A stretch of DNA of 64,000 nucleotides from an uncultured Collinsella sp. Its GTDB lineage: Bacteria > Actinomycetota > Coriobacteriia > Coriobacteriales > Coriobacteriaceae. Made by a program: the position numbers and the translations under genes. Position 1 is the stretch's first letter, and each line of letters opens with the position of its first letter. The stretch covers positions 62,001-126,000 of the forward strand of contig CAUESV010000002.1 in assembly GCA_959020715.1 (NCBI GenBank), given 5' to 3'. The notes beneath the pieces were generated by a model. The model saw nothing but the letters and a program-made list of their open reading frames with translations, had not been told where the DNA came from and made no database searches. Positions 24,692 through 34,286 of this stretch are shown piece by piece.

Positions 24692-25975
24692 ATGAGCGAG
24701 CAGACCATCGGTACTACATGTGTTCAGGGCGGTTATCACCCGGGAGATGCCGAGCCGCGCCAGGTGCCTATCTACCAGTCCACCACGTGGAAGTACGACA
24801 CGTCGGAGCACATGGGCAAGCTGTTTGACCTGGAGGAGTCGGGCTACTTCTACAGCCGTCTGCAGAACCCCACGTGCGATCTGGTTGCCGCCAAGATCTG
24901 CGAGATGGAGGGCGGTACCGCTGCGATGCTCACGAGCTCGGGCATGGCTGCGAACTTCCTTGCGATCTTTAACGTGGCCGGCGCCGGCGATCACGTGGTC
25001 GCCAGCTCTGCCATTTACGGCGGTACCTACAACCTGCTCGCCCATACCATGGAGCGCATGGGTCTGACCTGCACGTTCGTTGCCCCCGATTGTACCGACG
25101 AGGAGCTCGAGGCAGCCTTTGAGCCCAATACCAAGCTCGTCTTTGGCGAGACAATCGCCAACCCCGCCCTTGCCGTTCTCGATATTGAGCGCTTTGCCAA
25201 GGCCGCGCATGACCACGGCGTACCGCTGATGGTCGACAACACCTTCCCGACGCCCGTGATGTGCCGTCCCTTTGAGTGGGGCGCCGACATCGTGACGCAC
25301 TCCACCACCAAGTACATGGATGGACATGCTGCCTACCTGGGCGGCGTGATCGTCGACCACGGCCAGTTTGACTGGATGGCCCATGCGGACAAGTTCCTGG
25401 GCCTCACCACGCCTGACGAGAGCTACCATGGCGTGACGTATGCCGAGAAGTTTGGTCGCGAGGGTGCCTTCATTACCAAGGCAACTGCTCAGCTCATGCG
25501 CGACCTCGGCCCCATGCAGAACCCGCAGGCGGCGTTTTTCCTGAATAGCTCGCTCGAGAGCCTGCATGTGCGCATGCCGCGTCATTGCGAGAACGGCCTG
25601 GCCGTTGCCAAGTTCCTGCAGAGCCATCCCAAGGTGCGCTTCGTGAGCTATCCGGGCCTGGAGGGCGACAAGTACTACGACCTGGCTCAGAAGTACATGC
25701 CCAACGGTACCTGCGGCGTTGTGAGCTTTGGCTTTAACGGTGGCCGTGCGGCGGCCGAGACCTTTATGAAGAGCCTCAAGCTCGCCCAGATCGCCACACA
25801 CGTGGCCGACGCCCGCACTTGCTGCCTGCATCCCGCTAATGCCACGCATCGCCAGATGAACGATGAGGAGCTCATCGCCTGTGGCATCTCCGCCGACATG
25901 GTGCGCCTGTCGTGCGGCCTCGAGGACACGGTCGATCTGATTGCCGACCTTGAGCAGGCGCTCGAGCAGTGCTAG
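24692..25975 (+). CDS. metY: O-acetylhomoserine sulfhydrylase/methionine gamma-lyase-type PLP enzyme
   Basis: 427 aa of the Cys/Met-metabolism PLP family. YQSTTWKYD and YSRLQNPTCD match the substrate/PLP start, SSGMAANF the phosphate-binding turn, and THSTTKYMDGHA holds the PLP lysine. The long insertion after this lysine (DESYHGVTYAEKFGREGAF) is characteristic of the MetY branch, which uses O-acetylhomoserine plus sulfide, rather than MetB/C. Methionine gamma-lyase activity cannot be excluded. AAGGGAG precedes ATG 24692; a terminator follows at 26044. Confidence 0.85.
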   Translation: MSEQTIGTTCVQGGYHPGDAEPRQVPIYQSTTWKYDTSEHMGKLFDLEESGYFYSRLQNPTCDLVAAKICEMEGGTAAMLTSSGMAANFLAIFNVAGAGDHVVASSAIYGGTYNLLAHTMERMGLTCTFVAPDCTDEELEAAFEPNTKLVFGETIANPALAVLDIERFAKAAHDHGVPLMVDNTFPTPVMCRPFEWGADIVTHSTTKYMDGHAAYLGGVIVDHGQFDWMAHADKFLGLTTPDESYHGVTYAEKFGREGAFITKATAQLMRDLGPMQNPQAAFFLNSSLESLHVRMPRHCENGLAVAKFLQSHPKVRFVSYPGLEGDKYYDLAQKYMPNGTCGVVSFGFNGGRAAAETFMKSLKLAQIATHVADARTCCLHPANATHRQMNDEELIACGISADMVRLSCGLEDTVDLIADLEQALEQC

Positions 25976-26043
25976 GCTAGCTCCGTTCAAGGTGCCGATG
26001 CTAGCAGAAAGCTTCGGTGACCTTTCGTTCCGATTCCGTAGGC

Positions 26044-26088
26044 GGGACCCCAATCGCGACTGTTCGCAGGCGATTGGGGCCCCGTTTT
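26044..26088 (+). terminator. Terminator of the metY-like gene
   Basis: CCCCAATCGC pairs with GCGATTGGGG, extended by GGG/CCC with a bulge, and is followed by GTTTTTG. Confidence 0.85.
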
Positions 26089-26115
26089 TGCGTTGCGCCA
26101 CTTGAAAGGATGGAT

Positions 26116-27420
26116 ATGGAGAAAACTGCAGAGCAGCTGCGCCGCGAGCATATTGCCCTAGAGGGCGACACCCATGGCAAGAACAAATGGGCGATTCTAT
26201 TTACCGTGCTCATCATGACGTTTATGGTGTGTCTGGATTCGACCGTCGTGACCGTGGCGCTGCCCGTGATGCAAAAGGAGCTGGGCGTGGGCCTCGATCG
26301 CATTCAGCTGGTGAGCTCGGTGTATCTGCTTGCAACTTGCGTTGCTATGTTGCCGTTTGGCCGTCTGGGCGACGTGCGCGGCAAGGTGAATGTGTTCCAG
26401 CTGGGCGTCATCGTCTTTTCGGTCGGTTCGCTGCTGTGCGGCCTTTCGGCCTCGCTCGAAGTTCTTATCCTGGCACGCATTGTTCAGGGCGTCGGTTGCG
26501 CGGCGGCCATGGCTAACAACATGGGTATCATCACCGAGTCGTTTCCGGCGCGCGAACGCGGTCGTGCCATGGGTATCCTCGCGACCTTCGTGGCCCTCGG
26601 CATGATGTGTGGCCCCGTGCTGGGCGGCATGCTGGTGGCAAGCTTTCCCTGGGAGAGCATCTTCCTCATCAACCTGCCCATTGGTGTCATCTCGTTTATC
26701 GTGGGGCTCTCCACGCTGCCACATGTTAAGCCGGAGGCCGGCGAGCGCCCCATGTCCCTGATCGAGGCTGCTCGTCGCTGCTTTGCAAATTCGGCCTTCA
26801 CCATCAACCTCGCCTGCATGCTCATCGTGTTCGTTGGTATTGGCGCATCCGAGTTTATCCTGCCGTTCTATTTTCAGGACGCCCACGGCTTTGGTTCCGA
26901 CATTTCCGGATTGCTCTTTTTGGCGCTGCCAATGGTGAATGCCTTTATCGGCCCGCTTTCGGGAACGGTTTCGGACCGTGTTGGCTGCGAGGGTCCCACG
27001 GCGGTCGGCCTGGGCGTGTATGTGTGCGGTCTCTTTGCAGTAAGCACGCTCGACGAGCACTCTTCTATCCCTGTGATCGTGTGCTGCGTCGCATTTATGT
27101 CGTGCGGTACGTCAATTTTCCAGAGCCCCAACAACTCGCTGTACATGGGCTCGGCTCCGCGCGAGGCACTTGGCTTTGCAGGTAGCTTGGGCAGCTTGGC
27201 GCGCTATGCGGGCATGGCGCTGGGTATTACGGCAGGTTCGCATATCCTGTATGGGCAGATGAGCGTGGCGATGGGCGAGGCTGTGACCAGTTTTGTTGCA
27301 GGCCGTCCGGATGTGTTCCTGTTTGGTTTCCGTTCGGTGTTCTATGTGTTGATGGCTGTGGCCGCTGTGGGCTTTGCGCTTGCCATGGTGCGTTTGGTGA
27401 GGATGCGCGCCCGCCATTAG
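26116..27420 (+). CDS. MFS transporter, DHA2/EmrB-QacA-like drug:H+ antiporter
   Basis: 434 aa. A charged N-terminus precedes helix 1 with MVCLDSTVVTVALPVMQKELG, the DHA2 motif D1 (LDxTxVNVALP). Motif A is GRLGDVRGK between helices 2 and 3 and motif C GMMCGPVLGGML in helix 5, a marker of antiporters. About 12-14 hydrophobic segments are visible. ATG 26116 is used since GAAAGG directly abuts the alternative ATG 26110. Probable exporter of toxic compounds; substrate unknown. No neighbouring regulator is seen. Confidence 0.88.
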   Translation: MEKTAEQLRREHIALEGDTHGKNKWAILFTVLIMTFMVCLDSTVVTVALPVMQKELGVGLDRIQLVSSVYLLATCVAMLPFGRLGDVRGKVNVFQLGVIVFSVGSLLCGLSASLEVLILARIVQGVGCAAAMANNMGIITESFPARERGRAMGILATFVALGMMCGPVLGGMLVASFPWESIFLINLPIGVISFIVGLSTLPHVKPEAGERPMSLIEAARRCFANSAFTINLACMLIVFVGIGASEFILPFYFQDAHGFGSDISGLLFLALPMVNAFIGPLSGTVSDRVGCEGPTAVGLGVYVCGLFAVSTLDEHSSIPVIVCCVAFMSCGTSIFQSPNNSLYMGSAPREALGFAGSLGSLARYAGMALGITAGSHILYGQMSVAMGEAVTSFVAGRPDVFLFGFRSVFYVLMAVAAVGFALAMVRLVRMRARH

Positions 27421-27577
27421 CGTGTTGGGAGGCTGTCTGCCACGATTCGCGCCGTCCCAAAAAGACTGGTTTGTGGTGCGATGCGGCTTGTGGGGCGGGC
27501 GGGGGTCGGTCCGTGGTAGACTATCGAACAACGTTTATTAATCGCGCGGTATCGTTGCCGCGAGAAGGGGTTGCGCC

Positions 27578-28156
27578 ATGCAGGAGCTTGAGGATCGTAT
27601 TCGCCATGACGGCATCGTAAAGGCCGGTAACGTCCTTAAGGTTGATGCCTTCCTCAACCACCAATGCGACGTTGAGCTGTTCGACCACATGGGCGCCGAG
27701 TGGGCCCGTCTGTTCGAGGGCGTCGAGATCAACAAGATCCTGACGATCGAGGCTTCGGGCATTGGCATGGCTTGCATCGCAGCCCAGCATTTTGGCGGCG
27801 TGCCGGTGGTCTTTGCCAAGAAGGCACAGTCTATCAATCTCGACGGCGAGCAGTATGCCACGACCATCTACTCCTTTACCAAGCAAAAGGAGTACCCGGT
27901 CATCGTTGGCAAGCGTTTCCTGTCCGAGGGCGACAAGGTCCTGATCATCGACGACTTTTTGGCCAACGGCTGCGCGCTCGAGGGTCTTATCAAGATCTGC
28001 GAGGCTGCAGGTGCCGAGGTATCCGGCATTGGCATTGCAGTGGAGAAGGGCTTCCAGGGCGGTGGCGATAAGCTCCGCGAGCGCGGCTTCCGCGTTGAAA
28101 GCCTGGCCCGTATCGCCGATATGGACTGCGATACCGGCGAGATCGCCTTCGCCTAA
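27578..28156 (+). CDS. xpt: Xanthine phosphoribosyltransferase
   Basis: 192 aa. It salvages xanthine to XMP with PRPP. The PRPP-binding loop is [18 protein letters not shown] (DDxLANG variant typical of Xpt), with [11 protein letters not shown] upstream and [14 protein letters not shown] after it, closely matching Bacillus Xpt. In Firmicutes this gene sits behind a guanine riboswitch; the 157-base upstream region here shows no recognisable purine riboswitch. GAGAAGGGG lies before the ATG. Confidence 0.95.
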   Translation: MQELEDRIRHDGIVKAGNVLKVDAFLNHQCDVELFDHMGAEWARLFEGVEINKILTIEASGIGMACIAAQHFGGVPVVFAKKAQSINLDGEQYATTIYSFTKQKEYPVIVGKRFLSEGDKVLIIDDFLANGCALEGLIKICEAAGAEVSGIGIAVEKGFQGGGDKLRERGFRVESLARIADMDCDTGEIAFA

Positions 28157-28184
28157 GCGCGCAACACAAGCGATTGGTATGCGA

Positions 28185-28220
28185 TGTGACAAAGGGACTG
28201 TCCCTTTGTCACATTTTTTT
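28185..28220 (+). terminator. Terminator of xpt
   Basis: TGTGACAAAGGGA pairs perfectly with TCCCTTTGTCACA (13 pairs, short loop) and is followed by seven T. Confidence 0.93.
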
Positions 28221-28238
28221 ATGAGGGGAGGTGTTGAT

Positions 28239-28619
28239 ATGGATGAGAACAAGATGGGATGGCGCGAGTACGCGCGCTATGCCGAGATGTCGGCCGAGGA
28301 GTTGGCGCGCGATTGCGAGGTGCAGGTGTTTCGCGCGACGGGTCCGGGCGGCCAGGGTGTGAACACGACGGACTCGGCGGTGCGCATGAAACATATCCCT
28401 TCGGGGATTACCGTGACGGCGCGCGAGAGCCGTAGTCAGTTTCAGAATCGTGCGAGTTGTCTGCGTAAGCTGAGGGCAGAGCTTGAGCGTCGTGGCCGTC
28501 CGCCGCGCCGTCGCGTCAAGACCAAAGTGCCACAGCGATCGCGCCAGCGCAGGCTCAACGACAAACACTTCAACGCCATTAAAAAGGCCAACCGTCGCAA
28601 GCCGGGCGGGGAGGAATGA
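28239..28619 (+). CDS. Release-factor-like GGQ protein (peptidyl-tRNA hydrolase domain)
   Basis: 126 aa. The catalytic loop [19 protein letters not shown] has the GGQ motif that enters the ribosomal peptidyl transferase centre and hydrolyses peptidyl-tRNA. The protein lacks codon-recognition domains and ends in a basic tail ([23 protein letters not shown]), as in ArfB/YaeJ-type rescue factors and the short 'peptide chain release factor family' proteins. Stalled-ribosome rescue is likely. GGGGAGG lies seven bases before ATG 28239. Confidence 0.88.
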   Translation: MDENKMGWREYARYAEMSAEELARDCEVQVFRATGPGGQGVNTTDSAVRMKHIPSGITVTARESRSQFQNRASCLRKLRAELERRGRPPRRRVKTKVPQRSRQRRLNDKHFNAIKKANRRKPGGEE

Positions 28620-28629
28620 TCTTCTCAAT

Positions 28630-28697
28630 AAGTTGCGGTGAAATAGGGACTGTTTGCGGCTTTAGCTGTATAAACAGTCCCTATTTCACCGCAACTT
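28630..28697. repeat. Palindromic intergenic repeat, AAGTTGCGGTGAAATAG family, copy B
   Basis: Arms AAGTTGCGGTGAAATAGGGA and its exact complement, extended by CTGTTT/AAACAG, flank a 16-base centre. The element fills almost the whole gap between two convergent genes (release-factor-like and lipid kinase), where it may double as a bidirectional terminator although no T tract is present. Confidence 0.88.
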
Positions 28698-28705
28698 AGG
28701 GGTGG

Positions 28706-29668
28706 CTAGCGGGTGGGGTGCCAGACGTGGAGGGCACCGCCGAGGATGTCGACCTCGATGCGCGAGGCGACAACGGGCTCACCGTCGGCTTGGATGGGGT
28801 AGTCGGGCTCCTCAAAAGTGAGCTCGGCATGGCGGCAGCGGCGCATGCGAACCGGTGGCAACTTGGTATGGTGGCCGTCCTTGGCCGAAAGAAACATAGG
28901 CAGGGCAACCGCGCGAGGGACGGGGCCGCAGGCGTAGCAGACGTCGAGCATGCCGTCGCAGGGGTCGGCATCGGGGCAGATGCGATAGCCCGAGCCATAC
29001 GTGGGGCCCAGCTGAATCGCCATGATGATCGCCCTCACGCGCTCGGCGGGCGCGCCGTCAAAGCTGGCTGTCATGGGGTAGTTGCGATAGCGCAGGCCAA
29101 ACTGCTCAAGTCCCGAGAGGGTGTAGAGCGGAGCGCCCGTCAAGCCGGTCTTTTTGCGCAGTTCGGTGGTGCCAAGGCCGATGGCGGCATCAATACCGAC
29201 GGAGAGCGTCTGGTCGTAATACTCGACGATCGCCTCGCCGCTGCCGCATGCGGGGTTCCATGAGCGAATCCGCCCGATGTCCTGACGCTGCAGCTCACAG
29301 GTGAGCAGCGCGCCAAAATCCTTGCCGGAGAAATCGTCGATGCCGAGCGTCTGGGCAAAATCGTTGCCGGAGCCCACGGGCAGGACGGCAAGAGCGGGGC
29401 GGGCGTCCTCCATTTGCGTCATAAGCCCGTTGACGACCTCGTGAATCACGCCGTCGCCGCCAAGCGCGATAACGGTGCGATAGCTCGTTGCCTGGGCAGC
29501 CAGCTCCTTGGCGTGTCCCATTCGCTCGGTCAGCACCAGGTCAAACTGGGATGCGCGTGCAGTCATGTCCAAAAAGCGTTGCAGGCGCTCGGCAACTTCG
29601 CGTGCCACACCTGACTGGGCGGCTGGGTTGGCGATGATGAGCGTGCGACCAAAATCAGTTGCGTGCAT
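28706..29668 (-). CDS. Diacylglycerol kinase family lipid kinase
   Basis: 320 aa. RTLIIANPAAQSG near the start and TVIALGGDGVIHEVVNGLM (GGDG nucleotide-binding motif) followed by LAVLPVGSGNDFAQTLGI define the DAGK catalytic domain; the C-terminal YegS/DgkB-like beta sandwich follows. It phosphorylates diacylglycerol or a related lipid at the membrane surface, recycling it to phosphatidate. ATG 29668 has CGGGAG eight bases upstream; the longer in-frame starts have no ribosome site. Confidence 0.9.
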   Translation of the reverse strand: MHATDFGRTLIIANPAAQSGVAREVAERLQRFLDMTARASQFDLVLTERMGHAKELAAQATSYRTVIALGGDGVIHEVVNGLMTQMEDARPALAVLPVGSGNDFAQTLGIDDFSGKDFGALLTCELQRQDIGRIRSWNPACGSGEAIVEYYDQTLSVGIDAAIGLGTTELRKKTGLTGAPLYTLSGLEQFGLRYRNYPMTASFDGAPAERVRAIIMAIQLGPTYGSGYRICPDADPCDGMLDVCYACGPVPRAVALPMFLSAKDGHHTKLPPVRMRRCRHAELTFEEPDYPIQADGEPVVASRIEVDILGGALHVWHPTR

Positions 29669-29755
29669 GGGGCGACTCCCGGCGTGTGACATGGCAGTGC
29701 GGTCGCGCTCAGGTCGAATTGCTCCCGATTGCGGCTGCACGGCGAATACTAACGT

Positions 29756-31177
29756 CTACTCTATCAGGTCGTTGTGGCGCTCGATAGCCTCTGCCACCGT
29801 GCCGCCCTCGTCCACAATAAGCGAACGGCGCTTGGGCGAGATGATGCGCTGGGCGGGGTACACGCCGCGGTGTCCGCCGGCGAGATAGCTGATAAAAGCC
29901 ACGATGACAAAGAACCCGGCGGCCGTGCCGTGGAACAGGTCGATGGCCATCATGCAGGTGGTGATGGGTACGTTGAGGCCGGCGCAGAACACGCCGAGCA
30001 TGCCGAGCGCCGCCAGAAAACTGGGGTCGATTCCGACGAGGCAGCCGATCCAGCCACCGAGTGCCGCACCGATGCCAAACAGGGGCGTGACCTCGCCGCC
30101 TTGGAAGCCCGCGCCCAGGGTAAGCGCAGTGACGACCAACTTGATGGCTGCGTCCGCCAGGGTGGTGTTGCCTGCAAATCCAGCGCCGGAAAGCCACGTG
30201 GAAAGGCCGGCGTAGTCCCAGGCGTCGAGGAGGGCATAGGCGGCCAAAACCACGAGTGCGCCTATGAGTGCGCGGACGAGGTAATTGGTGATAAAGCGAC
30301 CGTACAGGCTCTTGACGGTTCGAACCGACCAGGCAAAGAGGCGTGCCGTCAGACCGAAGATAATGGCGCTGATAACAACGATGACGACCGTTTTGGGCGT
30401 CATGGTGGGAACGCTGGCGATGACATTCGCTTCGTACTCGGTACCCAGAGCGAGTGATGTAAAGTAGCCGGTAAACGAGGCGACCAGGCAGTAGATGCCT
30501 GCGGTGTAGTCGATCTTGCCGATAAAGCACATCTCCATACCAAAGAAAGCTCCGGCAAGGGGCGAACCGAATACGGCGCCAAAGGCCGACGAGATGCCGG
30601 CGAGCATGAGGTCGTGATGGTCATGCTTTTTGAGGTGGGCGAGGCTCGAGATGTTGCTGGCGATGGTGCCGCCAATCTGCACCGCGGCTCCCTCGCGACC
30701 GGCCGATCCGCCCGTGAGGTGCGTGAGCGTGGAGCAGACGAAGGTGAGGACGGCCATGCGCATATGGATGAGGCGTGTGCCCAGGGCGGAGTCGATGACC
30801 AGGTTGTTGCCACGCTTGGCGGCAAGGCCGTGGTTTTTGTACACCCATGCGGTGGCAACGCCCACAACGGGAAGCAGTGCGTAAATCCATGCATGGTGTT
30901 CGCGATAGTCGGTCGCGATATTCAGCGAGGCCAAAAACGCCCAAGCGGCAACGCCCATGGCGAGCGAGACGATGACGACGAGTACGAGCAACTTGGCGCT
31001 CGCGAGTAGGTTGCGGGCGTTACGGCGCGTGTCGGCAGCCAAGAGATGCTCGGAGCGGGTGAGTTGTTGCCTGCCTGCCATGATGACGTCGTTCAGGGAG
31101 AAAAAGCCGCCGTCGTCGAGCGGCTGGGAATGATCCTGCGCCTCGTTTGCGCTTTCGGGTTTGTCGTTATGAGTCAT
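29756..31177 (-). CDS. ClC-family chloride channel/antiporter
   Basis: 473 aa with about ten or more membrane segments. GGSAGREGAAVQIGG corresponds to the ClC G(K/R)EGP selectivity motif (with Ala in place of Pro), and GAGFQGGEVTPLFGIGAALGG to the second GxFxP-type motif, so both anion-binding loops are present but divergent (F replaces by GGEV-TPLF; this is the EriC/fluoride-like branch sequence style). A polar N-terminus of about 75 residues precedes helix 1. It may exchange Cl- or F- for protons. AAAGAGGAA lies before ATG 31177. Confidence 0.87.
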   Translation of the reverse strand: MTHNDKPESANEAQDHSQPLDDGGFFSLNDVIMAGRQQLTRSEHLLAADTRRNARNLLASAKLLVLVVIVSLAMGVAAWAFLASLNIATDYREHHAWIYALLPVVGVATAWVYKNHGLAAKRGNNLVIDSALGTRLIHMRMAVLTFVCSTLTHLTGGSAGREGAAVQIGGTIASNISSLAHLKKHDHHDLMLAGISSAFGAVFGSPLAGAFFGMEMCFIGKIDYTAGIYCLVASFTGYFTSLALGTEYEANVIASVPTMTPKTVVIVVISAIIFGLTARLFAWSVRTVKSLYGRFITNYLVRALIGALVVLAAYALLDAWDYAGLSTWLSGAGFAGNTTLADAAIKLVVTALTLGAGFQGGEVTPLFGIGAALGGWIGCLVGIDPSFLAALGMLGVFCAGLNVPITTCMMAIDLFHGTAAGFFVIVAFISYLAGGHRGVYPAQRIISPKRRSLIVDEGGTVAEAIERHNDLIE

Positions 31178-31387
31178 ACGTTCCTCTTTTAGGTTGCAAC
31201 GCAAGCATTATAAAACGCGGTAAACGCGACGAGCAGGTGGGTTGGTTTCCATTCTGTTTCGCGGCTTGCAACCGACAGGTGTATTTGCGGGTACGGGCCG
31301 AGTCGCGGTCGTGCGTCGGGGGATTATACTGAGACAAGCATAAAGAATCGGCGCTCCTGTTGTGCGCCGTAACATTAAGAGGTGCAC

Positions 31388-32650
31388 ATGGCAGAGAAAC
31401 TCATTCCGCTGGAGGACGCGCAGTCGATTGTTCTGTCGCACGTTGCTCCGACCGATGTCGTCGAGATCCCGGTATGGCAGGCGGCCGGTCTTCCCCTTGC
31501 CGAGGACGCCACGGCCGATATCGACATCTCGCCGTTTGCCAACAGCGCCATGGACGGGTATGCCGTGCGCTCAGCCAATCTTGCCGCGGCTACCGGTGAC
31601 ACTCCGGTGACGCTCTCCGTCGTAGGGCATGAGGCGGCCGGCCATGTGTTCGATGGCGTTATTACTCCGGGCGAGACCGTCCGCATCATGACGGGCGCGC
31701 CGGTGCCCGAGGGCGCGGATGCCGTGGTGAAATACGAGATCGTCGAGGTGCTTGACGGCGACGGCAACGAGGGCTCGCACGTGAGCTTCTCGACGCCTGC
31801 TAAGGTGGGGGAGAACGTTCGCTCTGCCGCCGAGGAGGCCCATGCCGGCGATGTCGTGATGCGCGCCGGCGAGGTTGTTGCCCCGGCCGGCGCCGGCCTG
31901 CTGGCAAGCGCCGGTTACGCGAGCGTGAAGGTCCATGCCGCTCCGCGCGTGGGCATTATCTCGCTGGGCACGGAGCTGGTCGCGCCGAGTGAGCTGCCGG
32001 CGCGCGGGCAGATCCGTGATTCCAACTCCTCGGCGTTAATGGCCGAGGCACTCGATGCCGGCGCCGAGCCGGTGTTCTTTGGCATCGCTCCCGATGATGA
32101 GCAGGCAATCGCCGAGCTTGTGCATCGCGCCGTGCAGGAGTGTGATTTTGTCATTACGAGCGGCGGTGCCTCGGCGGGCGATTACGACTATGTGACGGCG
32201 CTCGTCCGGCGTGAGGGCGAGGTGCTCTTCGATCGTATCTCGATGCGTCCCGGCAAGGCCATCACGTTTGGCCTGCTTGGGGGCAAGCCGTATTTGGGGC
32301 TTTCGGGCAATCCCGCGGCGGCGTATGTGGGCTTTGAGATGCTCGCCCGCCCGGCGATCCGCAAGATGCGCGGCTTTGCCGAGGGTACACGTCCCGTGCA
32401 GCAGGCGATATTGACGCACAGCGTGAAGAAGCGCCAGGACCGACGCTTCTTCGATCGCGCCACGGTTTTGCGCGACCCCGAGACCGGTGAGCTGCTGGTG
32501 ACCGAGGCCAAGACGCAGAATTCGGCGCTGCTCGGCACGATACAGCGGGCCAACTGTCTGCTGCGTATTGACGAAGGACCGTGCGAGCTCAAGGTGGGCG
32601 ATGTCGTGGACGTTGTTCGCGTCGACCTGCCCGAGGGCGCCGTGTTGTAG
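31388..32650 (+). CDS. moeA: Molybdopterin molybdotransferase
   Basis: 420 aa. MoeA inserts molybdate (or tungstate) into adenylylated molybdopterin. FANSAMDGYAVRS near residue 45 is the conserved SxMDGYA motif; IMTGAPVPEGADAVVKYE, TGTELV-like SLGTELV, SGGASAGDYDY and SMRPGKAITFG (MxPGKP region) are all present. Domain order is the L-shaped linker, then the MogA-like fold, then the C-terminal beta-barrel domain IV. It starts a Moco pair with mogA ten bases downstream. AAGAGG precedes ATG 31388. The product likely serves FdhF in this window. Confidence 0.95.
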   Translation: MAEKLIPLEDAQSIVLSHVAPTDVVEIPVWQAAGLPLAEDATADIDISPFANSAMDGYAVRSANLAAATGDTPVTLSVVGHEAAGHVFDGVITPGETVRIMTGAPVPEGADAVVKYEIVEVLDGDGNEGSHVSFSTPAKVGENVRSAAEEAHAGDVVMRAGEVVAPAGAGLLASAGYASVKVHAAPRVGIISLGTELVAPSELPARGQIRDSNSSALMAEALDAGAEPVFFGIAPDDEQAIAELVHRAVQECDFVITSGGASAGDYDYVTALVRREGEVLFDRISMRPGKAITFGLLGGKPYLGLSGNPAAAYVGFEMLARPAIRKMRGFAEGTRPVQQAILTHSVKKRQDRRFFDRATVLRDPETGELLVTEAKTQNSALLGTIQRANCLLRIDEGPCELKVGDVVDVVRVDLPEGAVL

Positions 32651-32660
32651 GAGGAATGCT

Positions 32661-33140
32661 ATGGAGCTGAAGATTTCGATTGTGACGTGCTCGGATACGC
32701 GCGATCTCGCCCAGGACGAGGCTGGAGCCGCACTCGAGGAACTTATCATGACGCAGGGCTGGACGGTCGCCTCGCATGTGGTCGTGCGCGACGACGCCAG
32801 CGAGATCGGTGATGCCATTGTGGAAGCCGCTGATGAGTGCCACGCCAATGTCGTGCTCACCTGCGGCGGCACGGGGCTTTCGATGCGCGACGTGACGCCC
32901 GAGGCGACGCGTGCCGTCTGCGACCGCGATGTGCCGGGTATTGCAGAGGCGATTCGCGCGTACTCGATGACCAAGACGCGCCGCGCCATGCTCTCGCGCG
33001 CCGTGTGCATGCAGCGTGGGTATACGCTTGTCATCAACTTTCCGGGATCTACGAAAGCGGCTCGCGAAAGCTGGGAGGCCGTGAGCGACCAGCTGGAGCA
33101 TGCGGCCCAAATGACGGCGGGCGGCGGGCACGCCAAATAA
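32661..33140 (+). CDS. mogA: MogA/MoaB-family molybdenum cofactor biosynthesis protein (molybdopterin adenylyltransferase)
   Basis: 159 aa. ISIVTCSDTRDLAQDEAG, VVLTCGGTGLSMRDVTPEAT (GGTGxxxRDxTPE active-site loop) and the C-terminal INFPGSTKAARESWE (LPGsP-like) mark the MogA/MoaB fold. It adenylylates molybdopterin before MoeA-catalysed metal insertion. GGAGG lies seven bases before ATG 32661. It is co-transcribed with moeA and closed by a terminator at 33154. MogA versus MoaB naming cannot be settled by eye. Confidence 0.9.
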   Translation: MELKISIVTCSDTRDLAQDEAGAALEELIMTQGWTVASHVVVRDDASEIGDAIVEAADECHANVVLTCGGTGLSMRDVTPEATRAVCDRDVPGIAEAIRAYSMTKTRRAMLSRAVCMQRGYTLVINFPGSTKAARESWEAVSDQLEHAAQMTAGGGHAK

Positions 33141-33153
33141 GCGGTTTACCTGC

Positions 33154-33189
33154 GGCGGAGCGACCTTACGGGCTGCTCCGCCTTTTTTA
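33154..33189 (+). terminator. Terminator of moeA-mogA
   Basis: GGCGGAGC pairs with GCTCCGCC around a 13-base loop and runs into TTTTTTA. Confidence 0.9.
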
Positions 33190-33255
33190 TGCAGCGACAG
33201 TGCGGGCCGTTTCGTGGTTATTGGTAAAAGAAAATTATCAGACGAGAAATCTTTA

Positions 33256-33285
33256 TTACTGATATTATTCGCACGGAAGTATAAT
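33256..33285 (+). promoter_or_regulatory. Sigma-70-type promoter of modABC
   Basis: TTACTG and TATAAT are separated by 18 bases, 61 bases before the modA start, inside a strongly A+T-rich patch (33225-33300). I see no clear ModE operator. Confidence 0.6.
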
Positions 33286-33345
33286 CTAATTACAGAATAA
33301 AGCTCGCGGCGGGACGCCCGGGCGTAGCCTTCGAAAGGGTTGAAC

Positions 33346-34218
33346 ATGTTCGATATGGTTTCTCGCCGCGGATTCGTCTCGCTTTCTGCTGTCGCCGCTG
33401 CTGGCCTTGGGCTTGCCGGATGCTCCGGCAATAAGGCATCTGAGCCGACTGGCTCCGATGCCGGCTCCGCTAAGGACTTGTCCAAGAAGGCTGTCGAGCT
33501 GCAGGTCTTTGCCGCCAACTCGCTCGAGAAGGCTCTGCCCGAGGTTCAGGAGCTCTACACCGACCAGACCGGCACTACCTTTGCCGATACGCAGTTTAAG
33601 GGCTCTGGCGACCTCGTCGAGCAGATGCGTGCCGGTGCCGCCGTCGACGTGCTCATCACTGCCTCCAAGGGCACCATGGACGACGCCGAGGCCGCCGAGC
33701 TTGTCGCCGCTGACACGCGTGAGGACATGTTCGTCAACGACCTTGTGATCATTCGCGCCGAGGGCTCCGACACCATGGTCGAGGCCATCGCCGACGTCGC
33801 GAATCTGGACGGTAAGATCGCCATTGGCGACGCTAAGACCGTTCCCGCCGGCACGTACGCCAACCAGGCCCTGGCTTCCGTGGGCCTCTACACTGGCACC
33901 GAGGGCGACGACGGCGAGTATGCGCCCGAGATCGCCGACAAGGTCGCACTGGCAGACAAAGTTGGTGCCGCCGCCGCCTATGTGTCCACAGGCGACTGCG
34001 TGGCCGGTTTTGTCTACAGCTCCGATATCTTCCGCTACGACGGCATCGAGGAGGCCTTTGTGTGCCCCGAGGATTCGCACAAGCCTATCGTGTACCCGGG
34101 TGCCGTTGCCGAGAGGTCCGAGCACGCCTACGAAGCCAAGGCGTTCATCGACTTCTGTCTGACCAACAAGAAAGCTCAGAAGATTTGGGCTAAGTACGGC
34201 TTTGAGCTTTCCGAGTAG
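33346..34218 (+). CDS. modA: Molybdate/tungstate ABC transporter substrate-binding lipoprotein
   Basis: 290 aa. The leader has a twin-arginine motif (SRRGFVS), a hydrophobic stretch and lipobox LAGC at about residue 26, so it is probably a Tat-exported lipoprotein. The mature part reads ELQVFAANSLEKALPEVQELY, FKGSGDLVEQMRAGAAVDVLITAS and VYPGAVAERSEH, the ModA/periplasmic-binding II pattern with the Ser residues that hold the oxyanion. The start is ATG 33346, after GAAAGGG. It opens the modABC operon directly after the Moco genes. Confidence 0.93.
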   Translation: MFDMVSRRGFVSLSAVAAAGLGLAGCSGNKASEPTGSDAGSAKDLSKKAVELQVFAANSLEKALPEVQELYTDQTGTTFADTQFKGSGDLVEQMRAGAAVDVLITASKGTMDDAEAAELVAADTREDMFVNDLVIIRAEGSDTMVEAIADVANLDGKIAIGDAKTVPAGTYANQALASVGLYTGTEGDDGEYAPEIADKVALADKVGAAAAYVSTGDCVAGFVYSSDIFRYDGIEEAFVCPEDSHKPIVYPGAVAERSEHAYEAKAFIDFCLTNKKAQKIWAKYGFELSE

Positions 34219-34286
34219 TGCAGCTTGGCGCGATAATTCCATCGTTTTGTGTTTCACTCCGTCCTTGTATTCGCTTGGAGCTTTTC

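Noticed and set aside
27421..27577. Possible purine riboswitch before xpt
   Set aside because: The conserved loop-loop and P1 sequences of purine riboswitches are not present in the 157-base gap.
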